The notes beneath the pieces are model-generated. The model was not told where the DNA came from. It worked only from the letters and a program-made list of their open reading frames with translations, and searched no databases. Below, in pieces: positions 30,789 through 41,371 of a stretch of 64,000 bases of DNA (position 1 is its first letter; each line of letters starts with the position of its first letter). The translations under genes were made by a program, and so were the position numbers. Source of the DNA: Flavobacterium cellulosilyticum. Lineage in GTDB: Bacteria; Bacteroidota; Bacteroidia; Flavobacteriales; Flavobacteriaceae. The stretch is taken from NCBI RefSeq assembly GCF_004349355.1, contig NZ_SMFK01000003.1, forward strand, positions 62,001-126,000, read 5' to 3'.

Positions 30789-33289
30789 TATATTTTCTTC
30801 AAAAACATCCAAGTTTCTCCGGGTTTTGTTCCTTCGATTCCAGTTTGGTATTTTTTCATTAAGGCGTTCCAATCGTCTACACGTGGATTATTTTCGGTAG
30901 TTTTTGGATTTAATTTATCTAAATTTTCTCCTTTTGGAATACTGATAATCAACATTAATTGTCTTCCGTTTTTAAAAACTTGCAATTGCTGAAAGTCGGC
31001 ATTACAGAAACCTTTAGCGATTTCCGGCCATTTTTCAAATTGAGTCGTGTGATAATCTAGGTATTCTTGTTGCATTTTAGGATCTTCAACCAAGTTGGCT
31101 GTCAACACAATATTATCCCATTCCGAAGCGGGTTTTGAAGCTCTGCATCTCTCGAAATTTTGAAAATTGTAAATTGGTTTTTCGTAGATTTTAATTTCCA
31201 AGGCTGGAAATGCCAAAGCCAATTTTCTCTTCACCCGCTCTGGCTGATTCATCAAACCATAAATCACCAAATGCTTTTCCCATTGATAGAGTTCTTCGCC
31301 AACAATTCGGAAGCCTTTTATAGTTGATTTAATTTTTTGGATATCGAAATCTTTACCTACTAATTCTATCGCAACCGACTGTGGCATTTCTTGTAAACCC
31401 CATGTCGCATCAATAACCACCGCTTTTTTCAAGCTAGCATACGGTGCTCGAATACCAGCATTATCCTTAATACTTGTACTTACAAACTGATTGTTGTCTT
31501 GCCAAATATTCCCTTCAGGACCATTGTTGTTTTTTAGCGTTTTCTGAATCGGAATCCAGTTATTTTTTACGGTAAAATGCTGGGTTCCTTCATCAGTATA
31601 CAAATACAACCATAAAAACGGATCGTGTGCATACGGACTATAATACACTTTGTCAATGTAGTTTTCTTCAATCCTACTATTTGGTTGGGACGAAAGCGTG
31701 TAAACTCCTGCTACATCGTGCAAATGTTTGGCGTAATGATGGATTTTATTCGCCAAAATTGCATTGTTTTGCATCACATTTTCCGTGTGTGTCCAACCCC
31801 AACCCATTGAAATTCCGCTATAAGCCGCATCCGAGATTTCGTTGTGCTCAATAGTCAAATTTTTCACAAAACCAGCCGCAATACCTAGGCATCCCCAATC
31901 CTCATTGGCAACATTAGTAATTAAATTATCCGCAATTAATTCATCCGAACAAACGACTCTTTCGTCTTTCACGCTATAAGGCAAATGTGCTTCAAAAGCT
32001 TCTTCCGAGAAAACACCAAGGCTGATTCCGTTTCCGCCAATATCTTTAAATAGATTTCCTTGAACGGTGTTGTGGTTCGTTCCTTTATTCAGGTCCAAAC
32101 CTGTAGAAGACATATGTTCAAATCGACAACCTTCAAATACTAGATTATTAGCATAATTTACTTCTACAGCAGCTCTGGGCCTTCCTACCCATGCTTGGTT
32201 TTCTAAACTGGCTTGATTGGGTGTGCCCGGCTCTTTCAATTTATAGGCATCCAACAAATACATACCCGCTTGCAACGGCACATGTCCTTGTTGAGAAGGA
32301 CGCAGCCAATTACTATATTCAAAAGAAATGCCTTTGAATTGAAAATGATGTACAGGCGAATCTAAAGTTCCTTCTACTTTTACTAGATTTTCTAAAACTG
32401 GCACGGTTACTTTGGCTGTAGCCAAATTTTCTCCCACTCTTGGAATGTAATAAATCTTAGCATTTTTTTTATCCAAATACCATTCCCCTGCTTCATTCAG
32501 CATCGAAATTCCGTTGTTTAAATAAAATGCTGAGTTTCCATTATTTTTTGAAATCCAAGGTGCTGGCCAAGGATGTTCACTTTGAATGCGGCTTTCTGGT
32601 TGTTCGAATGATACTCTAGCACTGTCTTTTTTAACTTCTATATTTTTAATTCGCAAATTGGCAATAGCCCACCATTGGATGATGAACATTTCCATGCCTT
32701 GTTCGAACTTTACCGATTTATCTTTATATGGAATCCAACAGCTTTCTGTTTCCTTATCCCAAGAAAGGATGCGGTCCATGAGATTTCCTGCTGTACTTTT
32801 TGCTCTTACGGCTTTCATACCATTCACCCATAATTGACGGTAATTGATAATTTCATCAGCTATTTTTGGAGCATCAGCTACCCACACAATTCCTTGTTTC
32901 AGACCGTTTATAGCAGTTGTAGTTTTTTTCCAATTTTTTATATCCAATCCACCGCTCAAAATTGGTTTTGCATTAGCATCGGCTTCGATAGTAGTAGGAC
33001 TTTCAGGAGTTCCGGAATCTTCGGGCCTTACAAATAAAGGTTGATTTAAATTATACGTCCCGTTCATTACTATAATATGAATACCATTTTTAATGGAGGG
33101 ATCTTTCAAACGACGTAGCTCTCTAGCTTCTCTTAATGCCATATGTACCGTTGCAAAAGGACTTTCTTTAGTTCCTGAATTGCCATCATTACCTTTGATA
33201 GAAACCCATATTTCAGCAGCATTTACTGAAAACGTAGCACACATCATAAAAAAAGCTATAACTATTTTGCTCAGGGCATTAAAATTCAT
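30788..33289 (-). CDS. Parallel beta-helix protein fused to L-rhamnose mutarotase-like domain
   Basis: Exported 833-residue protein (signal about 1-24, VNAAE). Residues 25-620 form a right-handed parallel beta-helix with the opening SIKGNDGNSGTKESPFATVHMALREA and later helix repeats such as NLITNVANEDWGCLGIAAGF. From about residue 638 the fold changes to two ferredoxin-like halves. The last, about 725-833, matches the L-rhamnose mutarotase family (DUF718): NIVLTANLVEDP, a YHTTQFEKWPE segment with the expected active-site histidine (about 747), then WNALMKKYQ and PGETWMFLKK. Mutarotases usually act alone in the cytoplasm, so an exported fusion is unusual. It is the first gene of the long unit. 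The helix could be a lyase or glycosidase; this is unresolved. Confidence 0.85.
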   Translation of the reverse strand: MNFNALSKIVIAFFMMCATFSVNAAEIWVSIKGNDGNSGTKESPFATVHMALREARELRRLKDPSIKNGIHIIVMNGTYNLNQPLFVRPEDSGTPESPTTIEADANAKPILSGGLDIKNWKKTTTAINGLKQGIVWVADAPKIADEIINYRQLWVNGMKAVRAKSTAGNLMDRILSWDKETESCWIPYKDKSVKFEQGMEMFIIQWWAIANLRIKNIEVKKDSARVSFEQPESRIQSEHPWPAPWISKNNGNSAFYLNNGISMLNEAGEWYLDKKNAKIYYIPRVGENLATAKVTVPVLENLVKVEGTLDSPVHHFQFKGISFEYSNWLRPSQQGHVPLQAGMYLLDAYKLKEPGTPNQASLENQAWVGRPRAAVEVNYANNLVFEGCRFEHMSSTGLDLNKGTNHNTVQGNLFKDIGGNGISLGVFSEEAFEAHLPYSVKDERVVCSDELIADNLITNVANEDWGCLGIAAGFVKNLTIEHNEISDAAYSGISMGWGWTHTENVMQNNAILANKIHHYAKHLHDVAGVYTLSSQPNSRIEENYIDKVYYSPYAHDPFLWLYLYTDEGTQHFTVKNNWIPIQKTLKNNNGPEGNIWQDNNQFVSTSIKDNAGIRAPYASLKKAVVIDATWGLQEMPQSVAIELVGKDFDIQKIKSTIKGFRIVGEELYQWEKHLVIYGLMNQPERVKRKLALAFPALEIKIYEKPIYNFQNFERCRASKPASEWDNIVLTANLVEDPKMQQEYLDYHTTQFEKWPEIAKGFCNADFQQLQVFKNGRQLMLIISIPKGENLDKLNPKTTENNPRVDDWNALMKKYQTGIEGTKPGETWMFLKKI

Positions 33290-34053
33290 TTTGTGTTTAT
33301 TAATTTAATTTTTCGTACAATATTTATCCTTAAACATATAATTACCAGAATATTATATCCTATTCTATTTTTTAATAATCATTTTTATTACAAACAAAAA
33401 AGCAGTTAAAATTCAATAAAGAACAAAAATTATTATTAAATTCTATATCATTATTTTGACTTATTTGAGTTTACAATATGAGATTAATTATAAAGAACAC
33501 TGTCCTGTACCACCCTGTTTTTATAAAATAAAAAACATATCTCCCCATTTCGAATCTATTTATAATACAATAAATGCAACTATAGGTTTGTCCAAGAATT
33601 TAATCAAAAGTTTTTATGAGGGCAAAATTATCATGTCAAAATATGTTTTTTAACATAAACCATTTAAGATAGTTTAGCTCTTTGCCAATTTCCATTTTCA
33701 ACTATTCTCTCACCGAGATTTTTAAGTCCTTCGACCATAAAAATAGTTGATATTTGAAAGGGTTTTATAATTTTATAACTAACATTTAGTAAAATTGTAC
33801 TTTTGGTTCCTTTCATAAGTTCAAAAATAGTCGTCTTTAAAAGTGCTATATTTGTATGTTTTATTTCGTGTTATTTTGATTAAATTTGTACCCAAATTGA
33901 GCTTATAAATCTGTGAAACCTAGTAAAAGTTGGTTTACAAATTTCTGTCTTTTGAAGTAATAAGTCAAAACAGAATTTATCATTTATCATAATTTCAAGA
34001 ATAAAAAACCGTTAAGTATTAAGCACAATCATTTATATATTTTGTATTAATTT
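33290..34053. other. Intergenic region between the PUL and GYF gene
   Basis: 764 bp, AT rich, with divergent flanking genes. It holds the paired decamers at 33498-33517. Scattered matches to the -7 box on the plus strand (TACTTTTG at 33798, TATATTTG at 33847, TAAATTTG at 33881) lack a TTG at the right spacing. A 65-codon frame at 33456-33653 overlaps the regulatory repeats and has no coding character. I see no RNA gene. Confidence 0.6.
33498..33517 (-). promoter_or_regulatory. Paired 10-bp direct repeats, candidate regulator site
   Basis: Plus-strand decamers CACTGTCCTG and TACCACCCTG match the YACYRYCCTG pair at 6212-6231, in the same orientation relative to transcription. The site lies about 209 bp upstream of the beta-helix/mutarotase start, the first gene of the long enzyme unit. 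A shared site before both units argues for one regulator controlling the whole locus. Confidence 0.55.
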
Positions 34054-34773
34054 ATGAAAAAATACTATTTACATATTGGGACTGAAAATAGTGGTCCCTT
34101 TGATTTAGAAGAAATAAAAATCAAAAGAATTACAAAAAAAACTCCTGTTTGGTTTGAAGGTTTAGAAAACTGGAAATACGCTGAAGAAATAGAAGAACTA
34201 AAAAGTGTTTTTATTGTAACACCACCGCCTATTGATACCTTTTCGAAAATAACTTCAAATCCTAAAAAGGTAAAAAAAGTTAAAGAAGTTACAATTTTAG
34301 GATTATCGAAAAACACCTTTTTTTTCGTTCTCACATTCCTTATTTTACTTATTGCTACCGTTGTTTTTAATTCTTATCAAGAGAAAAGAGATCGATTATT
34401 AGAAAAACGAAATCATAAGACTGAAATCGAAAATAATCAATATGTTATCCAACAAAAACAAATTAATGAACAAAAAGTTGCCCTTGCCGAACAAGAAAGA
34501 TTAGAAACAGAAAGAGTCCTTAATGAAAAAAAACAAACGGTTAACAATCGACTAATTGTAATTCAAAATTTACTTTCGATAAATAATGAAAATTTAGAAA
34601 ATGCAAAAGCAAAATTAGATACTGTTTCGGGTTTCAAATTGTTTAGAACTGCTGATGAAAAACAGGAGCAAATAGATGTATTGAAAAATGAAATAAATTC
34701 CTATTTAATTGAAATAGAAATACTAAAAAAAGAATCAAATCAATTGAAATTAGAGTTAGAGAAAATACATTAA
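34054..34773 (+). CDS. GYF_2-domain membrane protein with coiled-coil tail
   Basis: 239 residues. Residues 1-55 are a GYF_2 (DUF4339) domain: YYLHIGTENSGPFDLEEI, then PVWFEGLENWKYAEEIEEL. A linker leads to one membrane segment at about 90-108 (TFFFVLTFLILLIATVVFNSY). The rest is a charged helix-rich coiled coil (about 112-239). GYF_2 domains are thought to bind proline-rich peptides, so a scaffold role at the inner membrane is plausible. It is separated by 435 bp from the transglutaminase group and is probably transcribed on its own. No partner can be named. Confidence 0.75.
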   Translation: MKKYYLHIGTENSGPFDLEEIKIKRITKKTPVWFEGLENWKYAEEIEELKSVFIVTPPPIDTFSKITSNPKKVKKVKEVTILGLSKNTFFFVLTFLILLIATVVFNSYQEKRDRLLEKRNHKTEIENNQYVIQQKQINEQKVALAEQERLETERVLNEKKQTVNNRLIVIQNLLSINNENLENAKAKLDTVSGFKLFRTADEKQEQIDVLKNEINSYLIEIEILKKESNQLKLELEKIH

Positions 34774-35208
34774 GGTATTAACAACCTATTTTCAACCACA
34801 ACAAATGAAATATCTTCTATCTTTTTTTTAAAATATTTGGCATATTTTATCATTATACTATTATTAATAAACTATCCTAGAGCATTACCAAAACAGAGTA
34901 GTAACGGCAAACCCAATATCCAAAAATTTCTGCAATCTAAAGATCTATGAACATATTTAACTCAAACGATTGCGAATTTATATAGTAAATCTTGGCTAAA
35001 AAAAACGTTTTAAAGCTTCAAAAAATAACTCCTAATCCGACTAAATTTAAATCCACTTTATATTATTCGTAATATCCGAGCTTAAATTTATCAAATCAAA
35101 GATATTTTAAAACAAAACACCTGCATTATTATTATATAAAACGAAATAATGGTGATTTTTTTACAATATTTGTATATATAATAAACCCTTCGTAAATAGC
35201 ACTCACCT
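34774..35208. other. Intergenic region upstream of transglutaminase group
   Basis: 435 bp of AT-rich sequence with no open frame of note. The promoter for the transglutaminase/DUF2126 gene should be here. The closest -7-like string, AATATTTG around 35166-35173, misses the first T of the consensus. No hairpin or RNA gene stood out. Confidence 0.5.
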
Positions 35209-38200
35209 ATGTCTTTAAAAATAGCCATTTCACACAAAACAGCCTACAAATTTGATCGAAGCGTAAAACTTTTTCCTCATATTTTTAGACTTAGGCCGGC
35301 AGCTCATTCCAGAACCTCAATTGAAGGATATACTTTTAAAATCTTTCCCGAAAATCATTTTATCAATTGGCAACAAGATCCCTTTGGGAACTATCAGGCA
35401 AGAGTTGTTTTCAACGAAAAAACCACCGAATTACGCGTGGAAGTCGAGGTTATTGCTAAATTAGAAGTCATTAATCCTTTTGACTTTTTTATAGAGGAAT
35501 ATGCAGAAAATTTCCCGTTTCAATATGACAATAAATTGCAAAAAGAACTATCGCCTTATCTTGAAGTAAAAGAAAAAGGAGAAAAATTTGATGCTTTTGT
35601 AGCACAATTGGCTCAGAAAAAAGATTTAATCACGGTAGATTTTTTGGTGTTCGCCAATCAGTTGGTATTTCAAACTTTAAATTACAATATCCGACTTGAA
35701 GTTGGTGTCCAAACTAGTGAAGAAACCCTAGAAATACAAAGTGGTTCATGCCGTGATTTTGCATGGCTATTAGTTCAGACTTTACGTAGCATAGGATTGG
35801 CAACTCGTTTTGTATCAGGTTATTTAGTTCAATTAACTTCCGATATAAAATCACTGGATGGTCCATCAGGTCCCGAAAATGATTTCACCGATTTGCATGC
35901 TTGGGTCGAAGTTTATTTACCTGGTGCAGGTTGGATTGGACTAGATCCTACTTCGGGTCTTTTTGCTGGCGAAGGTCATATTCCACTATGTTGTACCCCT
36001 GATTATGAAAGTGCCGCTCCAGTCTCAGGCGCTACTGAGGTTTGCCAAGTGGAATTCGAATTTGATAATACCGTAACACGTATTCACGAAGATCCAAGAG
36101 TGACAAAACCCTACACCGAACAACAATGGGAAAATATTATGAAGGTGGGCAACGATGTCGAAAAAGATTTGATTGAAGGTGATGTTCGATTAACTATGGG
36201 TGGCGAACCAACCTTTGTTTCTATTGACGATTTTGAATCTCCGGAATGGAATTCTACCGCCGATGGTCCATTGAAACGAAAACTCGCTTATGATTTGGCA
36301 CTTCGATTGAAAACACGTTTTGCACACGGAGGATTACTTCATTTTGGTCAAGGAAAATGGTATCCAGGCGAATTGTTTCCGCGCTGGCAATATGCACTTT
36401 ACTGGAGAAAAGACGGACTACCTCTTTGGAAAAACGATGCTTTAATTGCCAAAGAAGATGGTGAAAAACATACTTTTCATGATGCCGAACGTTTTGCTAT
36501 TGAATTGACTAAATACTTGGGCATTGACACTAAAAATATCAATCCTACTTATGAAGACCCTATTTATTGGGCACTTGAAGAAGGAAAATTACCGGTAAAT
36601 CTAGATCCACTTGCTGTAAATCTAAAAGATTCGGTTCAGCGTCATACCTTGGCCAAATTATTAGAAAAAGGATTGAATAATCCCTCGGGTTTTGTATTAC
36701 CACTAAAATGGATACATGAAACCCAAAATTGGGTGAGTTGTGTATGGGAATTCCGAAGAGGACAATGTTATTTGATTCCTGGTAACTCCCCTATTGGCTT
36801 ACGATTACCGTTAGAATCTTTACCAAAAGTGTCTAAAAACAAAAGAGAACAACCTGTATCTAGGAGTTTATTTGAAGAATTACCTGCATTAGGTGATTAC
36901 CATCAATCTTTGGACGAACGCTACGGAAGTGTTTCAGCATCGTATAAAGCAGCTGAAACTTCAAAATCAAAGGAAGAAAAAGAAGCTTTATTATTTGAAG
37001 TAGAAACCTTTTCAACTGCCATGTGTGTTGAAGAACGTGACGGAATTATTTATGTATTTTTGCCTCCAACAGATTATTTAGAGACATATTTGGATTTGAT
37101 TGCTTCAGTAGAAATGACTGCTGAAAAATTGCAAATTCCCATTCGAATTGAAGGCTATCAACCTGAAACCGATTATCGTATCGAAAAAATGATGGTAACT
37201 CCAGATCCTGGTGTTATTGAAGTCAATGTACATCCTGCCAAATCGTGGCAAGAAATAGTTGACAATACCACAGCTTTGTATGAAGAAGCTTTCCTTTCTC
37301 GTTTAGGAACCGACAAATTCATGGTCGATGGCCGTCATACTGGAACTGGTGGAGGAAATCACGTAACCCTAGGCGCAGCAAAACCAGAAGACAGCCCTTT
37401 GTTGAGAAGACCCGATTTATTGCGAAGTTTGATTACTTATTGGCAACATCATCCCGTTTTAAGCTACCTTTTTGCAGGCCCTTTTATTGGCCCTACGAGT
37501 CAAGCTCCTCGTATAGATGAAGGTCGGGACGAGCGTTTGTATGAAATGGAAATTGCATTTGAACAAATTCCGAAAGACAAAGACATTCCTTTTTGGATGG
37601 TGGATCGAATTTTTAGAAATTTACTAACCGATATTACTGGAAACACTCATAGAACCGAATTTTGTATTGATAAATTATATTCGCCAGATTCTCCTACTGG
37701 ACGTTTGGGAATTTTAGAATTACGTGCTTTTGATATGCCCCCACACAAGCACATGAACTTGGTTCAAAACCTATTAGTTCGTTCTTTGGTGGCTAAGTTT
37801 TGGAAAAATCCATATGAAAAAAAATTAGTCCGTTGGGGAACCGAATTGCACGATAAATTCTTGTTGCCCCACTTTGCTTATTTGGATATGATTGATGTAG
37901 TCAATGATTTAAAAGAAGCTGGTTATGATTTTGATATCTCCTGGTTTGACCCCTTTTTCGAATTCCGTTTCCCTCATCATGGAGGCATAACAGTCGATAA
38001 TATTCAATTGGAAATTCGATTAGGAATAGAACCTTGGCACGTTTTAGGGGAAGAACTTTCTAGTAATGGAACGGCTCGTTTTGTTGATTCCTCATTAGAA
38101 CGATTGCAAGTAAAGGTCTCAGGATTTATTCCTGAACGTCATATTTTATTGTGCAAAGGCTGTAGAATTCCGTTAAGAAGCACTGGAACCAAAGGCGAAT

Positions 38201-38601
38201 ATGTTGCAGGAATTAGATATAAAGCATGGAATCCGCCATCGGCATTGCATCCTAATATTGGAGTCGATGTTCCTTTGGTTTTTGATATAGTAGACACATG
38301 GAATAATAAATCTATTGGTGGTTGCACCTATTTTGTTTCGCACCCTGGAGGACGAAGTTTTGAAACTTACCCTGTAAATAGCTACGAAGCCGAATCGAGA
38401 AAAATAAGTCGTTTTTGGGATTTTGGTCATACTCCATCCAGTACATCTGAACAAAGTGAACCAGTGATTAATACACCCACTGTTTCCAGATTTGTTGCTC
38501 AGAATAAAACAAACCTTAAACCAGATACACCAATTGAATTGATAAATCCAGAATATCCGAATACACTTGATTTAAGGCAATATTGGGTTGCAAAAAAATA
38601 A
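35209..38601 (+). CDS. Transglutaminase-like/DUF2126 protein
   Basis: 1130-residue cytoplasmic protein. Residues 1-80 are the bacterial transglutaminase N-terminal domain. Residues 150-260 are the papain-like transglutaminase core with a full triad: GSCRDFAWL (Cys181), LHAWVEVY (His230) and GLDPTSG (Asp246). From about 290 to the end is DUF2126, with the motifs RLTMGGEPTFVSID, YPGELFPRWQYALYWRKDG and FHPKS-like glycine-rich GTGGGNHVTLG near residue 720. Such proteins occur next to circularly permuted ATP-grasp/alpha-E proteins in many bacteria and were predicted to make or cleave amide bonds of an unknown peptide. The next gene starts 184 bp on, after a long-loop hairpin. No signal peptide is seen. 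Confidence 0.9.
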   Translation: MSLKIAISHKTAYKFDRSVKLFPHIFRLRPAAHSRTSIEGYTFKIFPENHFINWQQDPFGNYQARVVFNEKTTELRVEVEVIAKLEVINPFDFFIEEYAENFPFQYDNKLQKELSPYLEVKEKGEKFDAFVAQLAQKKDLITVDFLVFANQLVFQTLNYNIRLEVGVQTSEETLEIQSGSCRDFAWLLVQTLRSIGLATRFVSGYLVQLTSDIKSLDGPSGPENDFTDLHAWVEVYLPGAGWIGLDPTSGLFAGEGHIPLCCTPDYESAAPVSGATEVCQVEFEFDNTVTRIHEDPRVTKPYTEQQWENIMKVGNDVEKDLIEGDVRLTMGGEPTFVSIDDFESPEWNSTADGPLKRKLAYDLALRLKTRFAHGGLLHFGQGKWYPGELFPRWQYALYWRKDGLPLWKNDALIAKEDGEKHTFHDAERFAIELTKYLGIDTKNINPTYEDPIYWALEEGKLPVNLDPLAVNLKDSVQRHTLAKLLEKGLNNPSGFVLPLKWIHETQNWVSCVWEFRRGQCYLIPGNSPIGLRLPLESLPKVSKNKREQPVSRSLFEELPALGDYHQSLDERYGSVSASYKAAETSKSKEEKEALLFEVETFSTAMCVEERDGIIYVFLPPTDYLETYLDLIASVEMTAEKLQIPIRIEGYQPETDYRIEKMMVTPDPGVIEVNVHPAKSWQEIVDNTTALYEEAFLSRLGTDKFMVDGRHTGTGGGNHVTLGAAKPEDSPLLRRPDLLRSLITYWQHHPVLSYLFAGPFIGPTSQAPRIDEGRDERLYEMEIAFEQIPKDKDIPFWMVDRIFRNLLTDITGNTHRTEFCIDKLYSPDSPTGRLGILELRAFDMPPHKHMNLVQNLLVRSLVAKFWKNPYEKKLVRWGTELHDKFLLPHFAYLDMIDVVNDLKEAGYDFDISWFDPFFEFRFPHHGGITVDNIQLEIRLGIEPWHVLGEELSSNGTARFVDSSLERLQVKVSGFIPERHILLCKGCRIPLRSTGTKGEYVAGIRYKAWNPPSALHPNIGVDVPLVFDIVDTWNNKSIGGCTYFVSHPGGRSFETYPVNSYEAESRKISRFWDFGHTPSSTSEQSEPVINTPTVSRFVAQNKTNLKPDTPIELINPEYPNTLDLRQYWVAKK

Positions 38602-38610
38602 TTGTTTTTA

Positions 38611-38672
38611 GCCACAGATTTAAAACTATTAAAATTGAATTTGATTTAAGATTTTTTTTTAAAATCTGTGGC
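38611..38672. repeat. Inverted repeat with long loop
   Basis: Arms GCCACAGATTT (38611-38621) and AAATCTGTGGC (38662-38672), 11 perfect pairs, with a 40-base AT-rich loop containing a T run. It lies between the DUF2126 and ATP-grasp genes. It may be an interspersed repeat or a partial terminator that lowers expression of the downstream genes. Confidence 0.5.
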
Positions 38673-38785
38673 AACTAAAACACGTTTGCGAATTAGATAA
38701 TATATTTTATACAATACAATTGTTGTTACCATTTAAAACTAGTATTTTGCAAGACTATAAAATATAAATCGTTCAAATTTTACAA

Positions 38786-41371
38786 ATGATTCAAGATATT
38801 TCATTGAGCCTACTCAACGCCTATAAAGAAAAAATTAACTCCTACGACGAAGTAATCGACCAAAACGGACAAGTTAAGCCGTATTGGCAAGGACTTTTTG
38901 ATACTTTAGAATCAATGGGAATTGAAGAATTAGAATTACGTAATCATGAAATAATAAAAAAATTAAAGGAAAATGGAGTTACCTACAACGTTTATGACTC
39001 CAATAAAGAATCCGATCGCGCTTGGAAATTAGATCCAATTCCGTTTTTAATCCATGAATCAGAGTGGGAAACCATCGAAAAAGGACTCAAACAAAGAGCT
39101 CGATTATTAGATTTGATTTTAAAAGACCTTTATGGCCCGCAATTATTGATAAAAAACGCAATTATTCCTGCCGAATTAGTTTTTGATAATTCAGGTTTTT
39201 TATTGCCATGCTTTGATATTAGACAAAAACTCAACAAGCAATTAATTAATTATGCTGTAGATTTAGCTCGTGGTCCTGATGGAAAAATGTGGTTCTTGGA
39301 TAATAGAACTCAATCTCCCTCTGGTGCAGGATATGCTCTTGAAAATAGAATTGTGATGAGTAAGGTTTTTCCAGAACTCAATAAAAAAACATACAGAAAA
39401 AGACTTTCTCCCTATTTTAGTCAATTACAAGAAACTGTTGACTCATTGGGAAATAATTCGAATGAAAATCCGAATGTCGTTTTCTTAACTCCTGGCCCTG
39501 GAAACGAAACTTATTTTGAACACGTTTACCTTTCTTCCTATTTAGGTTATACTCTTGTGCAAGGAAGCGATTTATTGGTTAGAGATGGATATGTCTGGCT
39601 AAAATCTATTGATCAACTCGAAAGAATTGATGTCATAATCAAACGGCTTGATGATGTATGGTGCGACCCGCTAGAATTAAGAAGGGAATCTTTATTAGGA
39701 ATTCCGGGTTTATTACAAGTGATTCGTTTAGGAAATGTTAGTGTAATAAATCCTCCTGGAACCGGAGTTTTAGAGAATTATGGTTTAATGGCTTTTATGC
39801 AAAATGCCTCAAAATTTCTACTCAACGAACCATTATTATTAAATTCTATTGCAACTTGGTGGTGTGGTCAAACCAAAGAGCTAAACTTTGTTTTAGAGAA
39901 TTTACCTAAATTGATTATAAAAAAGACCAATAGAAAACAAAGTTTTAGATCCATATACGGACGATTATTAAATGAAGAACAACTGGAAGATTTAAAGAGT
40001 CTTATTCTAAAAAATCCTAAAGATTTTGTAGCTCAAGAAGAAGTAAGTTTATCTACTACACCCTCTTTTATTAATGGAACTATTGAGCCAAGATATGCTG
40101 CATTTCGTGCCTTTCTAATTGCCGATGGGGACGATTATAAAGTAATGAATGGCGGTTTGACGAGAAGTTCAGTTGTGAAAGGAAAATTTGAAATTTCGAA
40201 CCAATTTGGTGGTATTTCAAAAGACACTTGGATAATAACTGATACCCCAAATACCTTTCTAGATAAACAAACAGAGCGAAAAAACACCAACAATCAACTC
40301 AACAATTCATTGACCAGTAGAAATGCCGAAAATTTATTTTGGGTAGGTCGATTGTGTGAGAGAACAATGGCCCTGCGTAGCTTTTTGAAAATAATTCTGA
40401 ATCGACTCAACGAAAATGTCTCCAAAAACGGAGATAAACAACCTGAATTTTTGATCGTATTATTAAAATCACTCACCCATCTTACCCAAACCTATCCAGG
40501 TTTTGTTGGTGATGAGGACGATGAACAATTTGACAACGAAGCAATTTTCGAAAATCCTATTGCTGAATTATTGCTCTTGATTAATGATCCTGGAAAAGCA
40601 GGCTCAGTGGTGTATAATCTTCAATCTTTGCTCAACACAATTAATCAAGTTAGTGAAAAATGGAATCATGATACTAGACGCATTATCAATTTAGTAGAAG
40701 ACAGTCTTTTTACGCTCAAAAAGACAAATACCAATAACATCAATCATGTAAACCATGCCTTGGATAAATTGCATATTCGATTATTTTCATTCTATGGAAA
40801 TATATTCGAAACCTTACCGAGAGACAATGGTTTTTACTTATTAGAAACGGGCAAAAATGTGGAGCGAATTTTATCATTGTTGAATGTTTTTCGTTCTACT
40901 TTCAATTATAAAAAAAATGAGGAAGAAGAAGCTTTACTAATGGAAGCAATCCTAGAAAACCATCATTTATTATCACAATATCGACACATTTACAAATCAC
41001 ATTTGAGTCTAAAAGCGGTAATCAATATGGTGTTTTTAGAAAAAAACCTTCCTTATACTCTTGCCTTTTTATTAGATACCCTAACCAATTATCTCGCTAA
41101 ATTGCCAAAAACAAACGATCCACATCGATTGAGTATTGCTGAAAAATCAGCTTTGGAAGCCAGTACTTTGGTTAAACTAATTGATGCCGATATTTTGATT
41201 CAAGCGGATGATGCAACTCAATTTCGATCTGAATTAGACGAAACATTATCAAAAGTTTTTGAACTTATTTGTAAAGTTTCAAACCATTTATCAAGCTTGT
41301 ATTTTAATCATTCTGTAATGCAATATTCTGATGTAGAAACCCTCGAAAATAGTGATACAGATGAAATATAA
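38786..41371 (+). CDS. Circularly permuted ATP-grasp plus alpha-E domain protein
   Basis: 861 residues, cytoplasmic. Residues 1-480 form the circularly permuted ATP-grasp domain (CP_ATPgrasp family), with YGPQLL, DLARGPDGKMWFLDNRTQSPSGAGYALENR, LTPGPGNETYFEH and NPPGTGVLENYGLMAFM. From about 510 to 850 is the alpha-helical alpha-E domain, opening with the typical RNAENLFWVGRLCERTMALRSFLK. ATP-grasp enzymes join a carboxylate to an amine through an acyl phosphate, so this is the predicted ligase of the group, perhaps linking amino acids to a peptide. The substrate is unknown. The second transglutaminase starts inside its last codons. Confidence 0.9.
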   Translation: MIQDISLSLLNAYKEKINSYDEVIDQNGQVKPYWQGLFDTLESMGIEELELRNHEIIKKLKENGVTYNVYDSNKESDRAWKLDPIPFLIHESEWETIEKGLKQRARLLDLILKDLYGPQLLIKNAIIPAELVFDNSGFLLPCFDIRQKLNKQLINYAVDLARGPDGKMWFLDNRTQSPSGAGYALENRIVMSKVFPELNKKTYRKRLSPYFSQLQETVDSLGNNSNENPNVVFLTPGPGNETYFEHVYLSSYLGYTLVQGSDLLVRDGYVWLKSIDQLERIDVIIKRLDDVWCDPLELRRESLLGIPGLLQVIRLGNVSVINPPGTGVLENYGLMAFMQNASKFLLNEPLLLNSIATWWCGQTKELNFVLENLPKLIIKKTNRKQSFRSIYGRLLNEEQLEDLKSLILKNPKDFVAQEEVSLSTTPSFINGTIEPRYAAFRAFLIADGDDYKVMNGGLTRSSVVKGKFEISNQFGGISKDTWIITDTPNTFLDKQTERKNTNNQLNNSLTSRNAENLFWVGRLCERTMALRSFLKIILNRLNENVSKNGDKQPEFLIVLLKSLTHLTQTYPGFVGDEDDEQFDNEAIFENPIAELLLLINDPGKAGSVVYNLQSLLNTINQVSEKWNHDTRRIINLVEDSLFTLKKTNTNNINHVNHALDKLHIRLFSFYGNIFETLPRDNGFYLLETGKNVERILSLLNVFRSTFNYKKNEEEEALLMEAILENHHLLSQYRHIYKSHLSLKAVINMVFLEKNLPYTLAFLLDTLTNYLAKLPKTNDPHRLSIAEKSALEASTLVKLIDADILIQADDATQFRSELDETLSKVFELICKVSNHLSSLYFNHSVMQYSDVETLENSDTDEI

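Noticed and set aside
33456..33653. 65-codon plus-strand frame upstream of the GYF gene
   Set aside because: It overlaps the paired regulatory repeats, lacks a leader signal and matches nothing I recognise.
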